Made by a program: the position numbers and the translations under genes. Shown here piece by piece: positions 31,692-41,131 of a stretch of DNA of 64,000 nucleotides. Position 1 is the first letter of the stretch. Every line of letters begins with the position of its first letter. Source of the DNA: UKL13-3 sp044353855 (lineage in GTDB: Bacteria > Bacteroidota > Bacteroidia > UKL13-3); NCBI GenBank assembly GCA_044353855.1, contig JBILBF010000003.1:186001-250000 (forward strand), given 5' to 3'. The notes beneath the pieces were generated by a model. The model saw nothing but the letters and a program-made list of their open reading frames with translations. It searched no databases and had not been told where the DNA came from.

Positions 31692-33473
31692 TCACTCTCC
31701 TTCTGCCATGTTATCTTTATACGTTGCAATGAGCTGAGTAGGATTATTGAGCACATCACTTAAGGCGGTGATAAAACTATCTTTGCGTGCAATTGATAAT
31801 GCGTATCCTAAAGGTTCTATCTCATCAGGTACTCTTTCCCAAGTAATTGTTGGATTGTGTGCATGCATTCCTTCTACCAAAAGCTCCACTAAATTTTCGG
31901 CTGTTTTACCTCTCAAAAATTTAACCTGATGAATTAATACATGGTCAAACATTTCAGCAGATAATCTACCAAGTTCTCTGACATCTTCTTCTTTTCTATC
32001 GCCTGTGCCTACAATTATGCCAATTTTATAAGGAGAATCGATGGTTGCCATAAAATCACGAATGCCTCTGAATCCATCAGGATTATGGGCAAAATCAACC
32101 ATTACTCTACAGTTATCGAACTCGAATATATTCATGCGGCCGGGTGTTTGTTCGGCCGAAGGAAAAAAACTATTTAACCCTTGAGCAATAATTTCTGTAT
32201 CAATTCCAAACAATGAAGTTGCCAATATTGCAGCCAAAGCGTTTTGAATCATAAACCCCAATTTGCCATCAAACGTAATAGGCACATTTTTTAGATGAGC
32301 TACCTTAATTTTATCTTCTTTAAGTTGAATAATCAATTCATCATTTTCAATAAATGCAACGGTATTCCCTTTTTGTAGGGCATCTTGTATTGTAGGATTT
32401 TTACGATCCGTAGCAAACCATGCTACCTTGCTTGGTGCATTTTTACCCATAGCCACGGTGTAAGCATTATCTGCATTTAAAACGGCATATCCATCTGTTT
32501 TTACAACTTGTACAATAACACTTTTAACTTTTGCTAAATCTTCCATTGTTTCAATATCCGAAATGCCCAAATGGTCATCTTGAACATTGGTAACAACGGC
32601 AATATCACATACATCAAAACAAATTCCTGCCCTAACAATACCGCCTCTTGCTGTTTCTAAAACGGCCACTTCCACTTCTTTGTTTCTAAGTACAATTTCG
32701 GCACTTATTGGTCCGGTAGTATCGCCTTCATCTATCATTTTTCCATCAATATAAATTCCATCACTGGTAGTAAATCCTACTTTTTGGTGGTTGCATTTTA
32801 TGATATGAGCAATAAGCCTAGTAGTAGTTGTTTTGCCATTACTTCCTGTAACAGCTATGATGGGAATTCGGCCTTTGTTGCTTGATTGAAAAAGTTGGAT
32901 CACACTTTCAACAGAAGAATCTTCATCGATATAAACACCATTTTTTCCATAACCTAATTGTAGCTTGCCTTCATCTGATAATGGAATAATTGGAATACCC
33001 ATTTGTTTGGCTGGTGTGAGTATTTGTTGTATAACTGAGGTTGGTTTTTCTGATACATATGTTGTAGTAATAGACTCAATTACGGATTCTATTTCTACCT
33101 CTTTTTTATCCAATACAAACTGTATAATTTTAACTGCAGCTTTTGCAGTCTCTTTACCTGCTTTTTCGGTTTCGTATTCAAAAATGATATTATGCGTACC
33201 AGGAAATTTGGTTTTTTTACAAACTAAAAAACCTACAGAGGCTCCAGCAGATTGCTGTAATTTTAAGGCTAATTCGCCAATAATTCCTGCTAATTGACCA
33301 TCCAATGATAATGCATTGTTTACTGGCAGTTTAAATCTATGTTGAATTGTTTTGATAACAATATCATCTATTAAATCCGTTTGTTCTATCTCTATTCGGA
33401 GTTGAATAAGTTTTGGAAACTGAGAGCTCCAATAATTTGCTCCACGCAATACTTGAATAGCATTAATTTTCAT
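31692..33473 (-). CDS. Cyanophycin-synthetase-like Mur ligase lacking the ATP-grasp domain
   Basis: 593 aa, against roughly 870-900 for CphA. Residues 1-155 match the CphA N domain. Residues 158-183 (GIPIIPLSDEGKLQLGYG) match the stretch just ahead of the ATP-grasp domain. The Mur-ligase domain then begins at ~203 with the P-loop TGSNGKTTTTRLIAHI, followed by DTTGPISAE, LETARGGIVRAGICFD and the C-terminal MVDFAHNPDGF. The whole ATP-grasp (backbone-extending) part is absent with no frame disruption. It may ligate a side-chain amino acid or act on another substrate. No cyanophycinase or full CphA is nearby. Confidence 0.85.
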   Translation of the reverse strand: MKINAIQVLRGANYWSSQFPKLIQLRIEIEQTDLIDDIVIKTIQHRFKLPVNNALSLDGQLAGIIGELALKLQQSAGASVGFLVCKKTKFPGTHNIIFEYETEKAGKETAKAAVKIIQFVLDKKEVEIESVIESITTTYVSEKPTSVIQQILTPAKQMGIPIIPLSDEGKLQLGYGKNGVYIDEDSSVESVIQLFQSSNKGRIPIIAVTGSNGKTTTTRLIAHIIKCNHQKVGFTTSDGIYIDGKMIDEGDTTGPISAEIVLRNKEVEVAVLETARGGIVRAGICFDVCDIAVVTNVQDDHLGISDIETMEDLAKVKSVIVQVVKTDGYAVLNADNAYTVAMGKNAPSKVAWFATDRKNPTIQDALQKGNTVAFIENDELIIQLKEDKIKVAHLKNVPITFDGKLGFMIQNALAAILATSLFGIDTEIIAQGLNSFFPSAEQTPGRMNIFEFDNCRVMVDFAHNPDGFRGIRDFMATIDSPYKIGIIVGTGDRKEEDVRELGRLSAEMFDHVLIHQVKFLRGKTAENLVELLVEGMHAHNPTITWERVPDEIEPLGYALSIARKDSFITALSDVLNNPTQLIATYKDNMAEGE

Positions 33474-33552
33474 GTTAGCAAAATAGTTACTTTTAGTTGA
33501 ATTGGTATTGTATTAATGTAAACAAACCTAAAGTTGGATGTATTATAAACAC

Positions 33553-33587
33553 AAAAACCACCCTATTTATAAAATAGGATGGTTTTT
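33553..33587 (-). terminator. Terminator downstream of the oxoamine synthase gene
   Basis: AAATAGG.TGGTTTTT and AAAAACCA.CCTATTT pair over 15 of 16 positions around a 3-nt loop, and the minus-strand transcript ends in five U. Confidence 0.85.
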
Positions 33588-33606
33588 AGATCATGTTTTA
33601 AAAAAA

Positions 33607-34863
33607 TTAGTTAGACTCTCCCATTGGAACAATTCCTTTTTCCATTTGGTATGCTCCACTTTCCAATTTACTGCGAATAGCACCAAAAGCTGTAATGGTT
33701 TCTTCAACATCGGCCAAAGTATGAACTGCAGTAGGTATTAAACGTAATAAAATCATTCCTTTGGGAATAACAGGATATACAACCACAGAGCAAAAAACTC
33801 CATAATTTTCACGTAAATCCTGAACAACTCCAGTAGCTTCGCCTACTGTACCTTTTAACATTACCGGTGTAACCATGGTATTAGTTTCGCCCAAATCAAA
33901 CCCTTTTGCTTTTAAACCACCTTGTAATGCCCGAACGATTATCCACAACTGTTCTTTGTACTCAGGATGATTTCTAATTAATTCTAATCGTTTTAAAGCG
34001 CCTTTAACAATAGGCATTGGTAATGACTTTGCATAAATTTGAGAGCGTAAATTATAGCGTAAGTACTTTGTAACATCTTTATTGGCAGCAACAAAACCAC
34101 CAATTAATGCCATACTTTTAGCGAAAGTTCCAAAATAAATATCAATACCATCGTTGCAGTTTTGTTCAAATCCTACTCCACGTCCATCCGTTCCAATTGA
34201 ACCAAAACCATGAGCATCATCAACAAACAAACGAAAGTTATATTTCTTTTTCAATTCAATAATTTCAGCAATATTTCCTTGCGAACCTGTCATTCCAAAA
34301 ACACCTTCTGTGATAACCAAAATACCACCTCCTGTTTCGTCCGTAATTTTCTTTGCACGTTGTAATTGTACTTCCAAACTTTCGGCATCATTGTGTTTGT
34401 ATAAAAAACGTTTACCCATGTGTAACCGAACACCATCCACTATACAAGCATGGCTTTCGGCATCATATACAATAACATCATGCCTATCTACCAATGCATC
34501 AATGGCACTAAATATTCCTTGGTAACCATAGTTTAGCAAAACAGCGTCTTCTTTACCAACAAACTCAGCCAATTCTCTATCTAGTTGTTCGTGAAAAACA
34601 GAGTTCCCACTCATCATACGAGCTCCCATTGGGTAAGCTAATCCATAAGTTGCAGTTGCATCAGCATCAGCTTTGCGTACTTCAGGATGATTAGCCAATC
34701 CTAAATAATTGTTCAAACTCCAGTTTAACATTTGCTTACCTCTAAATGTCATACGTGGACCAATTTCCCCTTCTAATTTTGGAAACATGTAATACCCATA
34801 AGCATCATCAGCATGCTGACCAAGTGGTCCAGCTTTTTTGGCAAGTTTTTCAAAAATATCCAT
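33607..34863 (-). CDS. PLP-dependent alpha-oxoamine synthase (serine palmitoyltransferase / cysteate acyltransferase-like)
   Basis: 418 aa. The family joins an amino acid and an acyl-CoA with loss of CO2 (SPT, KBL, AONS, CFAT). The PLP lysine is Lys249 in FGTFAKSMALIGGF; His138 (SHACIVDG) stacks on the ring, and FVDDAHGFGSIG supplies Asp215/His218. The front MDIFEKLAKKAGPLGQHADD and GYYMFPKLEGEIGPRM are characteristic of the Bacteroidota lipid-forming branch, so a product for sphingolipids or sulfonolipids is likelier than threonine breakdown. A one-mismatch -7 box (TATTTTCG) lies upstream. Confidence 0.85.
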   Translation of the reverse strand: MDIFEKLAKKAGPLGQHADDAYGYYMFPKLEGEIGPRMTFRGKQMLNWSLNNYLGLANHPEVRKADADATATYGLAYPMGARMMSGNSVFHEQLDRELAEFVGKEDAVLLNYGYQGIFSAIDALVDRHDVIVYDAESHACIVDGVRLHMGKRFLYKHNDAESLEVQLQRAKKITDETGGGILVITEGVFGMTGSQGNIAEIIELKKKYNFRLFVDDAHGFGSIGTDGRGVGFEQNCNDGIDIYFGTFAKSMALIGGFVAANKDVTKYLRYNLRSQIYAKSLPMPIVKGALKRLELIRNHPEYKEQLWIIVRALQGGLKAKGFDLGETNTMVTPVMLKGTVGEATGVVQDLRENYGVFCSVVVYPVIPKGMILLRLIPTAVHTLADVEETITAFGAIRSKLESGAYQMEKGIVPMGESN

Positions 34864-35006
34864 TGACTTATCTATTTATAATTATGAAGCGAAAATAAGG
34901 TTAACCTAATGTAAATACATAAAATTTTTAGCAGAAGCTGATAAATGTGACAAAATTCATGGCTCTGTTAAAATTATCGTTTTCATAAAAAAATTTACAA
35001 AATGGG

Positions 35007-35036
35007 TTGTTTATATACAAAGGAATCACACCTTTG
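35007..35036 (+). promoter_or_regulatory. Probable promoter of the SlyD-like gene
   Basis: -33 TTG (35007-35009) and CACCTTTG (35029-35036, one mismatch to TAnnTTTG) are 19 bp apart. The leader would be about 50 nt. Confidence 0.5.
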
Positions 35037-35090
35037 CCAAAATTAATCACAGTTAAACTCGGGTAAATTACCCTGTAACAACAATACATA

Positions 35091-35570
35091 ATGAGCGTAA
35101 GTTTAAACAAAGTGGTTTCAATCCATTACACGTTAACCAATAACCAAGGTACAATACTAGATACAAGCATTGGCAAAGAACCATTAGTGTATATTCATGG
35201 GATGGGGCATCTGATACCTGGAATGGAAGAAGGCATACACAACCGAACTGTTGGTGATAAGTTAACTCTTAACATCAGTCCAGAAAAAGGCTATGGTGTG
35301 CGAGATGAACGAATGGTACAAGAAGTTCCAATTGCTTCATTTAATGGTCAAGATATAAAAGTAGGAATGCAGTTTGAAGCGGGTTCTGGTGAGGAGCGTT
35401 TTATCATTACCATTACTGCTGTGAATACAGAAACAGCAACCATTGATGGCAATCACCCATTAGCAGGAGTAGAACTTAATTTTGAAGTTGAACTATTAGC
35501 TATTCGTGAAGCTACCGAAGAAGAACTTGCACATGGCCATGTACACGGTCCAGGTGGACATCATCATTAA
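35091..35570 (+). CDS. slyD: SlyD-type FKBP peptidyl-prolyl isomerase
   Basis: 159 aa. The FKBP part starts VVSIHYTLTNNQGTILDTS, with PLVYIHGMGHLIPGMEEGI and PEKGYGVRDERMVQEVP flanking the insert-in-flap chaperone domain (residues ~70-125). It ends in a His-rich metal-binding tail, HGHVHGPGGHHH, as in SlyD proteins with nickel-binding ends. Cytoplasmic (no signal peptide). Single gene. Confidence 0.93.
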   Translation: MSVSLNKVVSIHYTLTNNQGTILDTSIGKEPLVYIHGMGHLIPGMEEGIHNRTVGDKLTLNISPEKGYGVRDERMVQEVPIASFNGQDIKVGMQFEAGSGEERFIITITAVNTETATIDGNHPLAGVELNFEVELLAIREATEEELAHGHVHGPGGHHH

Positions 35571-35583
35571 ACGCAACTATTTT

Positions 35584-37674
35584 TTAAAGTGTTACTCTTA
35601 GTTGCACCCTTATATCACTTATTTTATTTCCATTTATTTGTTCCAATCCACTACTTATTGTATTTACATTACTGTAGTGTGTTTGGCTATATTTTAGCCA
35701 ACAATCCAATCGTTTGTTAAACCGAATATGGGTAACGGCATAAAAACGTATACCACTATGTTGATACAATGGCACTGAATATTGATACAACACATCTTGC
35801 TCTGTAGCATATACTCTGGCATTATAATCATCCACAGAAAATATGGCTACTCTTCCTCCTACCGAAAAACCACGAAAAGAGGATTGGTAAAACAAATCTT
35901 GAAACACAACTGTACCTATCTGATTTTTAATTAATTCATCATTATATTCAATTAACTCAAGTCTACTTTTGCCACTAATTGTAGGAGTAAGTTTATAATT
36001 GGCATTTAAACGGAATTGGTTTCGGGAATTCAAACTGGTATAATCTATCATGGTAAGATTACTGGTTTGATTTTTCATTTTAGTTTCTTGCCTATAGCGC
36101 ACATAAAATTGAGTTGATTTAGAAGGATTAAATTGAAGTTCACTCAAAAAATCGACACCCCGTGATGGAGCATCTGTTAAATACCTTAACCAAGAAGAGC
36201 GATACAAATCGAGATACATATTGAATAGCCATTTTCGAGCTGGTTTAAAACTAAAACCAGTATACAAACCTTCTTCATTTCGTCCATCACTATTTTCGCC
36301 AAATGGATTTGTTACCGAAACTAAATAGTTAGCAGCATAATTTCGATAGACAAATACCATGTCAAGTTGTTGGTGTAAAGGAATACTCAATCCAACAATA
36401 CCTGCAAATGCCTTATTCATACTCATTGATACTTCACCAAAAGTAGTAGCGTTTCTTAATTGACCAGTAAAATCTACGCCCATATTAGTAAGCTGATTAC
36501 CCGAAAAATTATACAATTGATAAGCATCATTTCCTGGTAAAAAAGCAATATTGTATTGTGTATGAACAGCTGTAAATCCAATATTGTAAAGCACTTGTCG
36601 ATAGTCAATATGTGCACCATACATAGATTGTATTACATTGTTTTTATTCAACAGTTCTGTTTCAGTTCGGTGCATCCCGGCAAGTTGTATCGATGAAAAT
36701 ACATCATCATTTAACTCACTAGAAGTGTCGCTCGATCGGAAATTGGTACTTATATATTTGCGAGAAACAAAAGAAGTAATTTCAACATGTTGAAACTTAT
36801 AAGTAGCAGCAACACCTCGCATAAATTCATTTTCATTTAAAGATCGATATGGCCTAATGGCTTGAAAACTTCTGCGTGTGTTAAGTACATAAGCACTTTT
36901 GCGAGCAGCAATGCCACTACCAAAAGTTAACCCTTGCCCAAAATTAACTTGGTAATCTCCTAGTGCAATTGTTTTCCAATGTTTTACATCACGCATCAAA
37001 AAATGAACTGAATTAAAATCAAAACCTTTAAATTGACCATTCAATAAAACAGGCTCTCCCATATCTTTTTCTCCAGTAAAGCCAAAACTTAAATTATTAC
37101 TGTAGTTAAATCGATATCGCAACACATATCGATTGGGAGAACCTAAATAATAGGATTTACCTTGCTCTTTTAAAATGGGATTGTAACCTGCTCTTTGTTG
37201 AAAATCTTGTTCATATAATCCTATTATTTCATGTTTACCTTTTTGTATTCGTTTCCAAAAAGGAGTATGATCAGCATAAAAATCATCCCCTACTTTACAG
37301 AAAAAACTCACATAATAAATTGTTCGGTCATCTAAAGCATCAATTGTTTGCAATTCGTAAACAGACATAAAATCACCAAATTGTTCTCTGTGTAATAAAA
37401 TGGCATTTATATGTTTATCATTTAACAAAAACAATCTTTCAAAAGCAATCCTATCCGCTTTATTTAAATCAATTTTGTTTTTCATATAATACTCAAGTTG
37501 CTCTTGTAAGTCGGTATAATCTAATTCAGCTTCGGTATTTTCAATCAATCGCTCCATCAAATCTGCAAGTACCTTGTCTTCTGATTCGCGAGAAGATTGA
37601 GCAAAAACAGTTATTGTTGAATACAGCATTAACAAAAAACACAAAAAGTTCGATTGATGAATAAATAACCTCAT
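35584..37674 (-). CDS. Helix-hairpin-helix plus outer-membrane barrel protein
   Basis: 696 aa. Signal peptide ends VFAQ (~25). Residues ~68-130 contain ComEA-like HhH motifs (KIDLNKADRIAFERLFLLND, VYELQTIDALDD). From ~150 onward long runs of alternating residues with aromatic ends (for example NRYVLRYRFNYSNNLSFGF) indicate a large beta-barrel, and the protein ends RVQLRVTL as outer-membrane proteins do. It overlaps the porin-like gene by 4 bp (ATGA). Proposed as envelope protein; the HhH role, perhaps DNA or protein contact, is unknown. Confidence 0.78.
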   Translation of the reverse strand: MRLFIHQSNFLCFLLMLYSTITVFAQSSRESEDKVLADLMERLIENTEAELDYTDLQEQLEYYMKNKIDLNKADRIAFERLFLLNDKHINAILLHREQFGDFMSVYELQTIDALDDRTIYYVSFFCKVGDDFYADHTPFWKRIQKGKHEIIGLYEQDFQQRAGYNPILKEQGKSYYLGSPNRYVLRYRFNYSNNLSFGFTGEKDMGEPVLLNGQFKGFDFNSVHFLMRDVKHWKTIALGDYQVNFGQGLTFGSGIAARKSAYVLNTRRSFQAIRPYRSLNENEFMRGVAATYKFQHVEITSFVSRKYISTNFRSSDTSSELNDDVFSSIQLAGMHRTETELLNKNNVIQSMYGAHIDYRQVLYNIGFTAVHTQYNIAFLPGNDAYQLYNFSGNQLTNMGVDFTGQLRNATTFGEVSMSMNKAFAGIVGLSIPLHQQLDMVFVYRNYAANYLVSVTNPFGENSDGRNEEGLYTGFSFKPARKWLFNMYLDLYRSSWLRYLTDAPSRGVDFLSELQFNPSKSTQFYVRYRQETKMKNQTSNLTMIDYTSLNSRNQFRLNANYKLTPTISGKSRLELIEYNDELIKNQIGTVVFQDLFYQSSFRGFSVGGRVAIFSVDDYNARVYATEQDVLYQYSVPLYQHSGIRFYAVTHIRFNKRLDCWLKYSQTHYSNVNTISSGLEQINGNKISDIRVQLRVTL

Positions 37675-38513
37675 TTGTGTATAGGTAATGAAAGTGAAAG
37701 ATGAGGTGTAATTCCTAATACCTGATGAATACTTGTAGCAAAATCAATCTTTAGTGTTTTAAGCAAAAAGGTAGCACCTGCTGTGTAATATACAGGATTG
37801 CTAGCAGCACCAATTGCCAGATGAAAAACAGGATGTATTTTATACAATACACCTCCTCTCATAATTAACTTCTGATTTACTGCTTGATCAGCTTCTGAAT
37901 GCAATGTTATTTTATCCGACAAATCATATGCACATCCTAATTTAGCAAACGATGGGATTTTTTCCTGAATGCCATCGCCATATGCATTTTGAGTTGGATT
38001 AAAAAGGGTAAAACCTAAACGAATATTGGATATAGGCTTAATCAAAATTCCAGCAGCCAGTGTTATATTACCTGTACTTCCATACCCGTCAATATAAGTA
38101 CCAACATAATTGAGTTGAACACCTAATGAAAAAGTTTCACTTAATTTTTTGGCTACACTGATACCCAACTTTTGTTGATTGTAAGCATCAAACCCAAAAT
38201 GGGTAATTGTTGTACCAATTTGAACAAATTTTGTTGGGAATACAATACATAGATTACTGAGGCGTAATGATTTTTCAGAAAAATATTGGGTACTGTATAA
38301 TCCTCCTTGTATTTTTTTTATTTCGGTAGTAGCTCCTACATTATTGGTTGCGCTCCAAACGTTTGTATGAGCAGCTGATGAGCCACCAAGCATCCATTGG
38401 CCAGCACCAACAGGATTAAAAATAGCTTGCGAAAACAATTTATTACTTTCTAAAAGCAATAGTAAAAGTGCAAAAACACTTATAATGAGGGATTTAAAAT
38501 TATAATACTTCAT
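37671..38513 (-). CDS. PorV/PorQ/FadL-like outer-membrane protein
   Basis: 280 aa with a signal peptide (LLLLLLESNKLFSQ) followed by FNPVGAGQWMLGGSSAAHTNVWSATNNVG, the small-residue-rich front typical of PorV/PorQ-like 14-stranded barrels. Alternating strands continue to LSLSLPIHK at the end. Translationally coupled to the HhH-barrel gene downstream, a pairing I recall from other Bacteroidota genomes. Whether it belongs to type IX secretion is not shown. Confidence 0.75.
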   Translation of the reverse strand: MKYYNFKSLIISVFALLLLLLESNKLFSQAIFNPVGAGQWMLGGSSAAHTNVWSATNNVGATTEIKKIQGGLYSTQYFSEKSLRLSNLCIVFPTKFVQIGTTITHFGFDAYNQQKLGISVAKKLSETFSLGVQLNYVGTYIDGYGSTGNITLAAGILIKPISNIRLGFTLFNPTQNAYGDGIQEKIPSFAKLGCAYDLSDKITLHSEADQAVNQKLIMRGGVLYKIHPVFHLAIGAASNPVYYTAGATFLLKTLKIDFATSIHQVLGITPHLSLSLPIHK

Positions 38514-38561
38514 GGGGCAATTGGTATTGTAAATCTAAGTTTCTAAATTGATATTTAATCG

Positions 38562-38569
38562 TATTTTTG
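38562..38569 (+). promoter_or_regulatory. -7 box of hppA
   Basis: TATTTTTG matches TAnnTTTG, 34 bp before the ATG. No TTG lies at the right distance upstream (the nearest, 38548, is only 11 bp away). Confidence 0.5.
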
Positions 38570-38603
38570 CCGACCTTAGAAAATTAAATATAATATTAAA
38601 CGT

Positions 38604-41108
38604 ATGGAAAGTGTAATTTACTTAATCCCTGTCCTCGGAATTGTTGGCCTTATTGTAATGGCTATTAAAAGTGCATGGGTAAACAAACAAGATGCAGGTG
38701 ATGCTAAAATGACAGAATTAGCTGGTTATATAGCTGATGGAGCAATGGCCTTTTTAAAAGCTGAGTGGAAAGTGTTGGGAATATTTGTTGCATTTGCAGC
38801 AGCCCTTTTGGCATACTCAGGTACTATACATGAAGTAAATGGAAAAGAAATCCATTCAAGTTGGGTTATATCAATAGCATTTATCATTGGTGCTGTATTT
38901 TCGGCATTGGCTGGTTATATCGGTATGAAAGTAGCTACTAAAGCTAACGTGCGCACCACACAGGCGGCACGTACCAGTTTAAAACAAGCACTTAAAGTTT
39001 CGTTTACAGGCGGTACTGTTATGGGATTGGGAGTAGCTGGTTTAGCAATATTAGGTTTAGGTGGATTGTTTATCGCTTTTTTAGCAATGTTTAAAGACTT
39101 AGGCGTTGACCAGGTTAAAACTGCAATCGAAGTACTAACAGGTTTTTCATTAGGAGCAGAATCAATTGCTTTATTTGCACGTGTAGGTGGTGGTATTTAT
39201 ACCAAAGCTGCTGATGTTGGAGCTGATTTAGTTGGTAAAGTGGAAGCTGGAATTCCAGAAGATGATGTTCGTAACCCTGCAACTATTGCCGATAATGTTG
39301 GTGATAACGTAGGTGATGTAGCTGGTATGGGTGCCGATTTATTTGGTTCATACGTTGCTACCATCTTAGCTACAATGGTTCTTGGTCAAGAAATAATTAT
39401 TACAGATAATTTTGGTGGCATGTCACCTATTTTATTACCCATGGTTATTTGTGGTTTGGGAATTTTATTTTCAATCGTAGGTACTTGGTTTGTAACGATT
39501 AAAGACGATAAATCAAATGTACAAAATGCATTAAATTTAGGCAATTGGGCTTCTATGCTTATCACTGTTATTGCTTCTTATTTTATTGTAATGTGGATGT
39601 TGCCTGAAACAATGAACCTACGTGGGTATGAATTTTCAAACATCAATGTATTTTATGCAATTGTTGTAGGAACGGTAGTTGGTGCCATTATGAGTATTGT
39701 AACTGAATATTACACGGCAATGGGTAAAGCACCCGTTTTATCTATTATACAACAATCATCAACTGGCCATGCTACCAATATTATAGGTGGATTATCTGTT
39801 GGGATGAAATCTACGGTAATTCCAATTTTAACATTGGCCGCAGGTATTATGGCATCGTATTATTTTGCTGGTTTATATGGTGTAGCAATTGCAGCTGCTG
39901 GTATGATGGCAACTACTGCTATGCAATTAGCTATTGATGCATTTGGCCCTATTGCCGATAACGCAGGTGGTATTGCAGAAATGAGCCAATTACCTCCAGA
40001 AGTTAGAGAACGTACAGATAATTTAGATGCGGTAGGAAATACAACTGCTGCTACCGGAAAAGGATTTGCAATTGCTTCAGCTGCGTTAACTTCATTAGCT
40101 TTATTTGCTGCATTTGTGGGTATTGCAGGTATTGATGCAATTGATATTTACAAAGCTCCCGTTTTGGCTGGTTTATTTGTTGGTGGAATGATTCCATTTA
40201 TTTTCTCTGCATTGTGCATACAAGCTGTTGGTAAAGCAGCAATGGATATGGTGCAAGAAGTTCGTAGACAGTTTCGTGAAATTCCAGGTATTATGGAATA
40301 CAAAGCAAAACCTGAATACGAAAAATGTGTAGCTATCTCAACTAAAGCTTCCATTCGCGAAATGATGTTACCTGGTGCTATAGCTTTAATAACTCCGCTA
40401 ATAGTTGGCTTTATTTTTGGCCCAGAAGTATTGGGTGGGTTATTGGCAGGTGTTACAGTTAGTGGTGTATTGATGGGAATTTTTCAAAGCAATGCAGGTG
40501 GCGCTTGGGATAATGCTAAAAAATCATTTGAAAAAGGGGTGATGATTAATGGCGAAATGTTTTACAAAAAATCGGAGCCACACAAAGCTTCAGTAACCGG
40601 TGATACCGTTGGTGATCCTTTCAAAGATACTTCTGGTCCTTCGATGAACATTTTAATTAAATTAATGTCTATCGTTTCGCTCGTTATTGCACCTTATATT
40701 GCGGTTCAGGGTGGCTTAAAGGCTGACAAAATGATGCAGCACGGAACAGAAATGGAATGTTGTGCACCAGCAGCGGGTGATGCAAACGGTATGATGATGG
40801 GCAAATGTGATATGAGCCTTTGCAAAACAATGACCAAAGAGGAATGCGCTGCACATTGCGATAGCATGGGTTGTACATCAGCAGAAAAAGAAATGTGCAT
40901 GAGTATGTACAATGCAGATGGAACATTTAACGAAGCAAAATGTAAAGAAATGTGTGCACAAAAAGGGAGTATGGAAAATTGCGATAAAGGTTGCAAAAAT
41001 GCTGAAGAGTGTGCAAAATCTTGCGATGATAAATGTGTAGCCTCACACAAAGAAGGCAAAGGTTGTTGCTCGATGGGAATAAGCAATCATTGCGAACCTA
41101 AAAAATAA
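38604..41108 (+). CDS. hppA: Membrane ion-pumping pyrophosphatase with Cys-rich C-terminal tail
   Basis: Couples pyrophosphate hydrolysis to Na+ or H+ export; 834 aa. The ~700-residue core has some 16 helices and the catalytic loop with GIYTKAADVGADLVGKVE and NPATIADNVGDNVGDVAGM. GNTTAATGKG has Ala where K+-independent enzymes carry Lys, so a K+-dependent type is expected. After the last helix (~residue 700) follows a tail of ~129 residues with 18 Cys and many Met and Lys, in repeats like TKEECAAHCDSMGC and EMCAQKG, ending in GCC...HC. The tail is unusual and may bind metal. The gene is followed by a strong terminator. Confidence 0.95.
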   Translation: MESVIYLIPVLGIVGLIVMAIKSAWVNKQDAGDAKMTELAGYIADGAMAFLKAEWKVLGIFVAFAAALLAYSGTIHEVNGKEIHSSWVISIAFIIGAVFSALAGYIGMKVATKANVRTTQAARTSLKQALKVSFTGGTVMGLGVAGLAILGLGGLFIAFLAMFKDLGVDQVKTAIEVLTGFSLGAESIALFARVGGGIYTKAADVGADLVGKVEAGIPEDDVRNPATIADNVGDNVGDVAGMGADLFGSYVATILATMVLGQEIIITDNFGGMSPILLPMVICGLGILFSIVGTWFVTIKDDKSNVQNALNLGNWASMLITVIASYFIVMWMLPETMNLRGYEFSNINVFYAIVVGTVVGAIMSIVTEYYTAMGKAPVLSIIQQSSTGHATNIIGGLSVGMKSTVIPILTLAAGIMASYYFAGLYGVAIAAAGMMATTAMQLAIDAFGPIADNAGGIAEMSQLPPEVRERTDNLDAVGNTTAATGKGFAIASAALTSLALFAAFVGIAGIDAIDIYKAPVLAGLFVGGMIPFIFSALCIQAVGKAAMDMVQEVRRQFREIPGIMEYKAKPEYEKCVAISTKASIREMMLPGAIALITPLIVGFIFGPEVLGGLLAGVTVSGVLMGIFQSNAGGAWDNAKKSFEKGVMINGEMFYKKSEPHKASVTGDTVGDPFKDTSGPSMNILIKLMSIVSLVIAPYIAVQGGLKADKMMQHGTEMECCAPAAGDANGMMMGKCDMSLCKTMTKEECAAHCDSMGCTSAEKEMCMSMYNADGTFNEAKCKEMCAQKGSMENCDKGCKNAEECAKSCDDKCVASHKEGKGCCSMGISNHCEPKK

Positions 41109-41131
41109 ACAATAGTCATCTAAAAATATAA

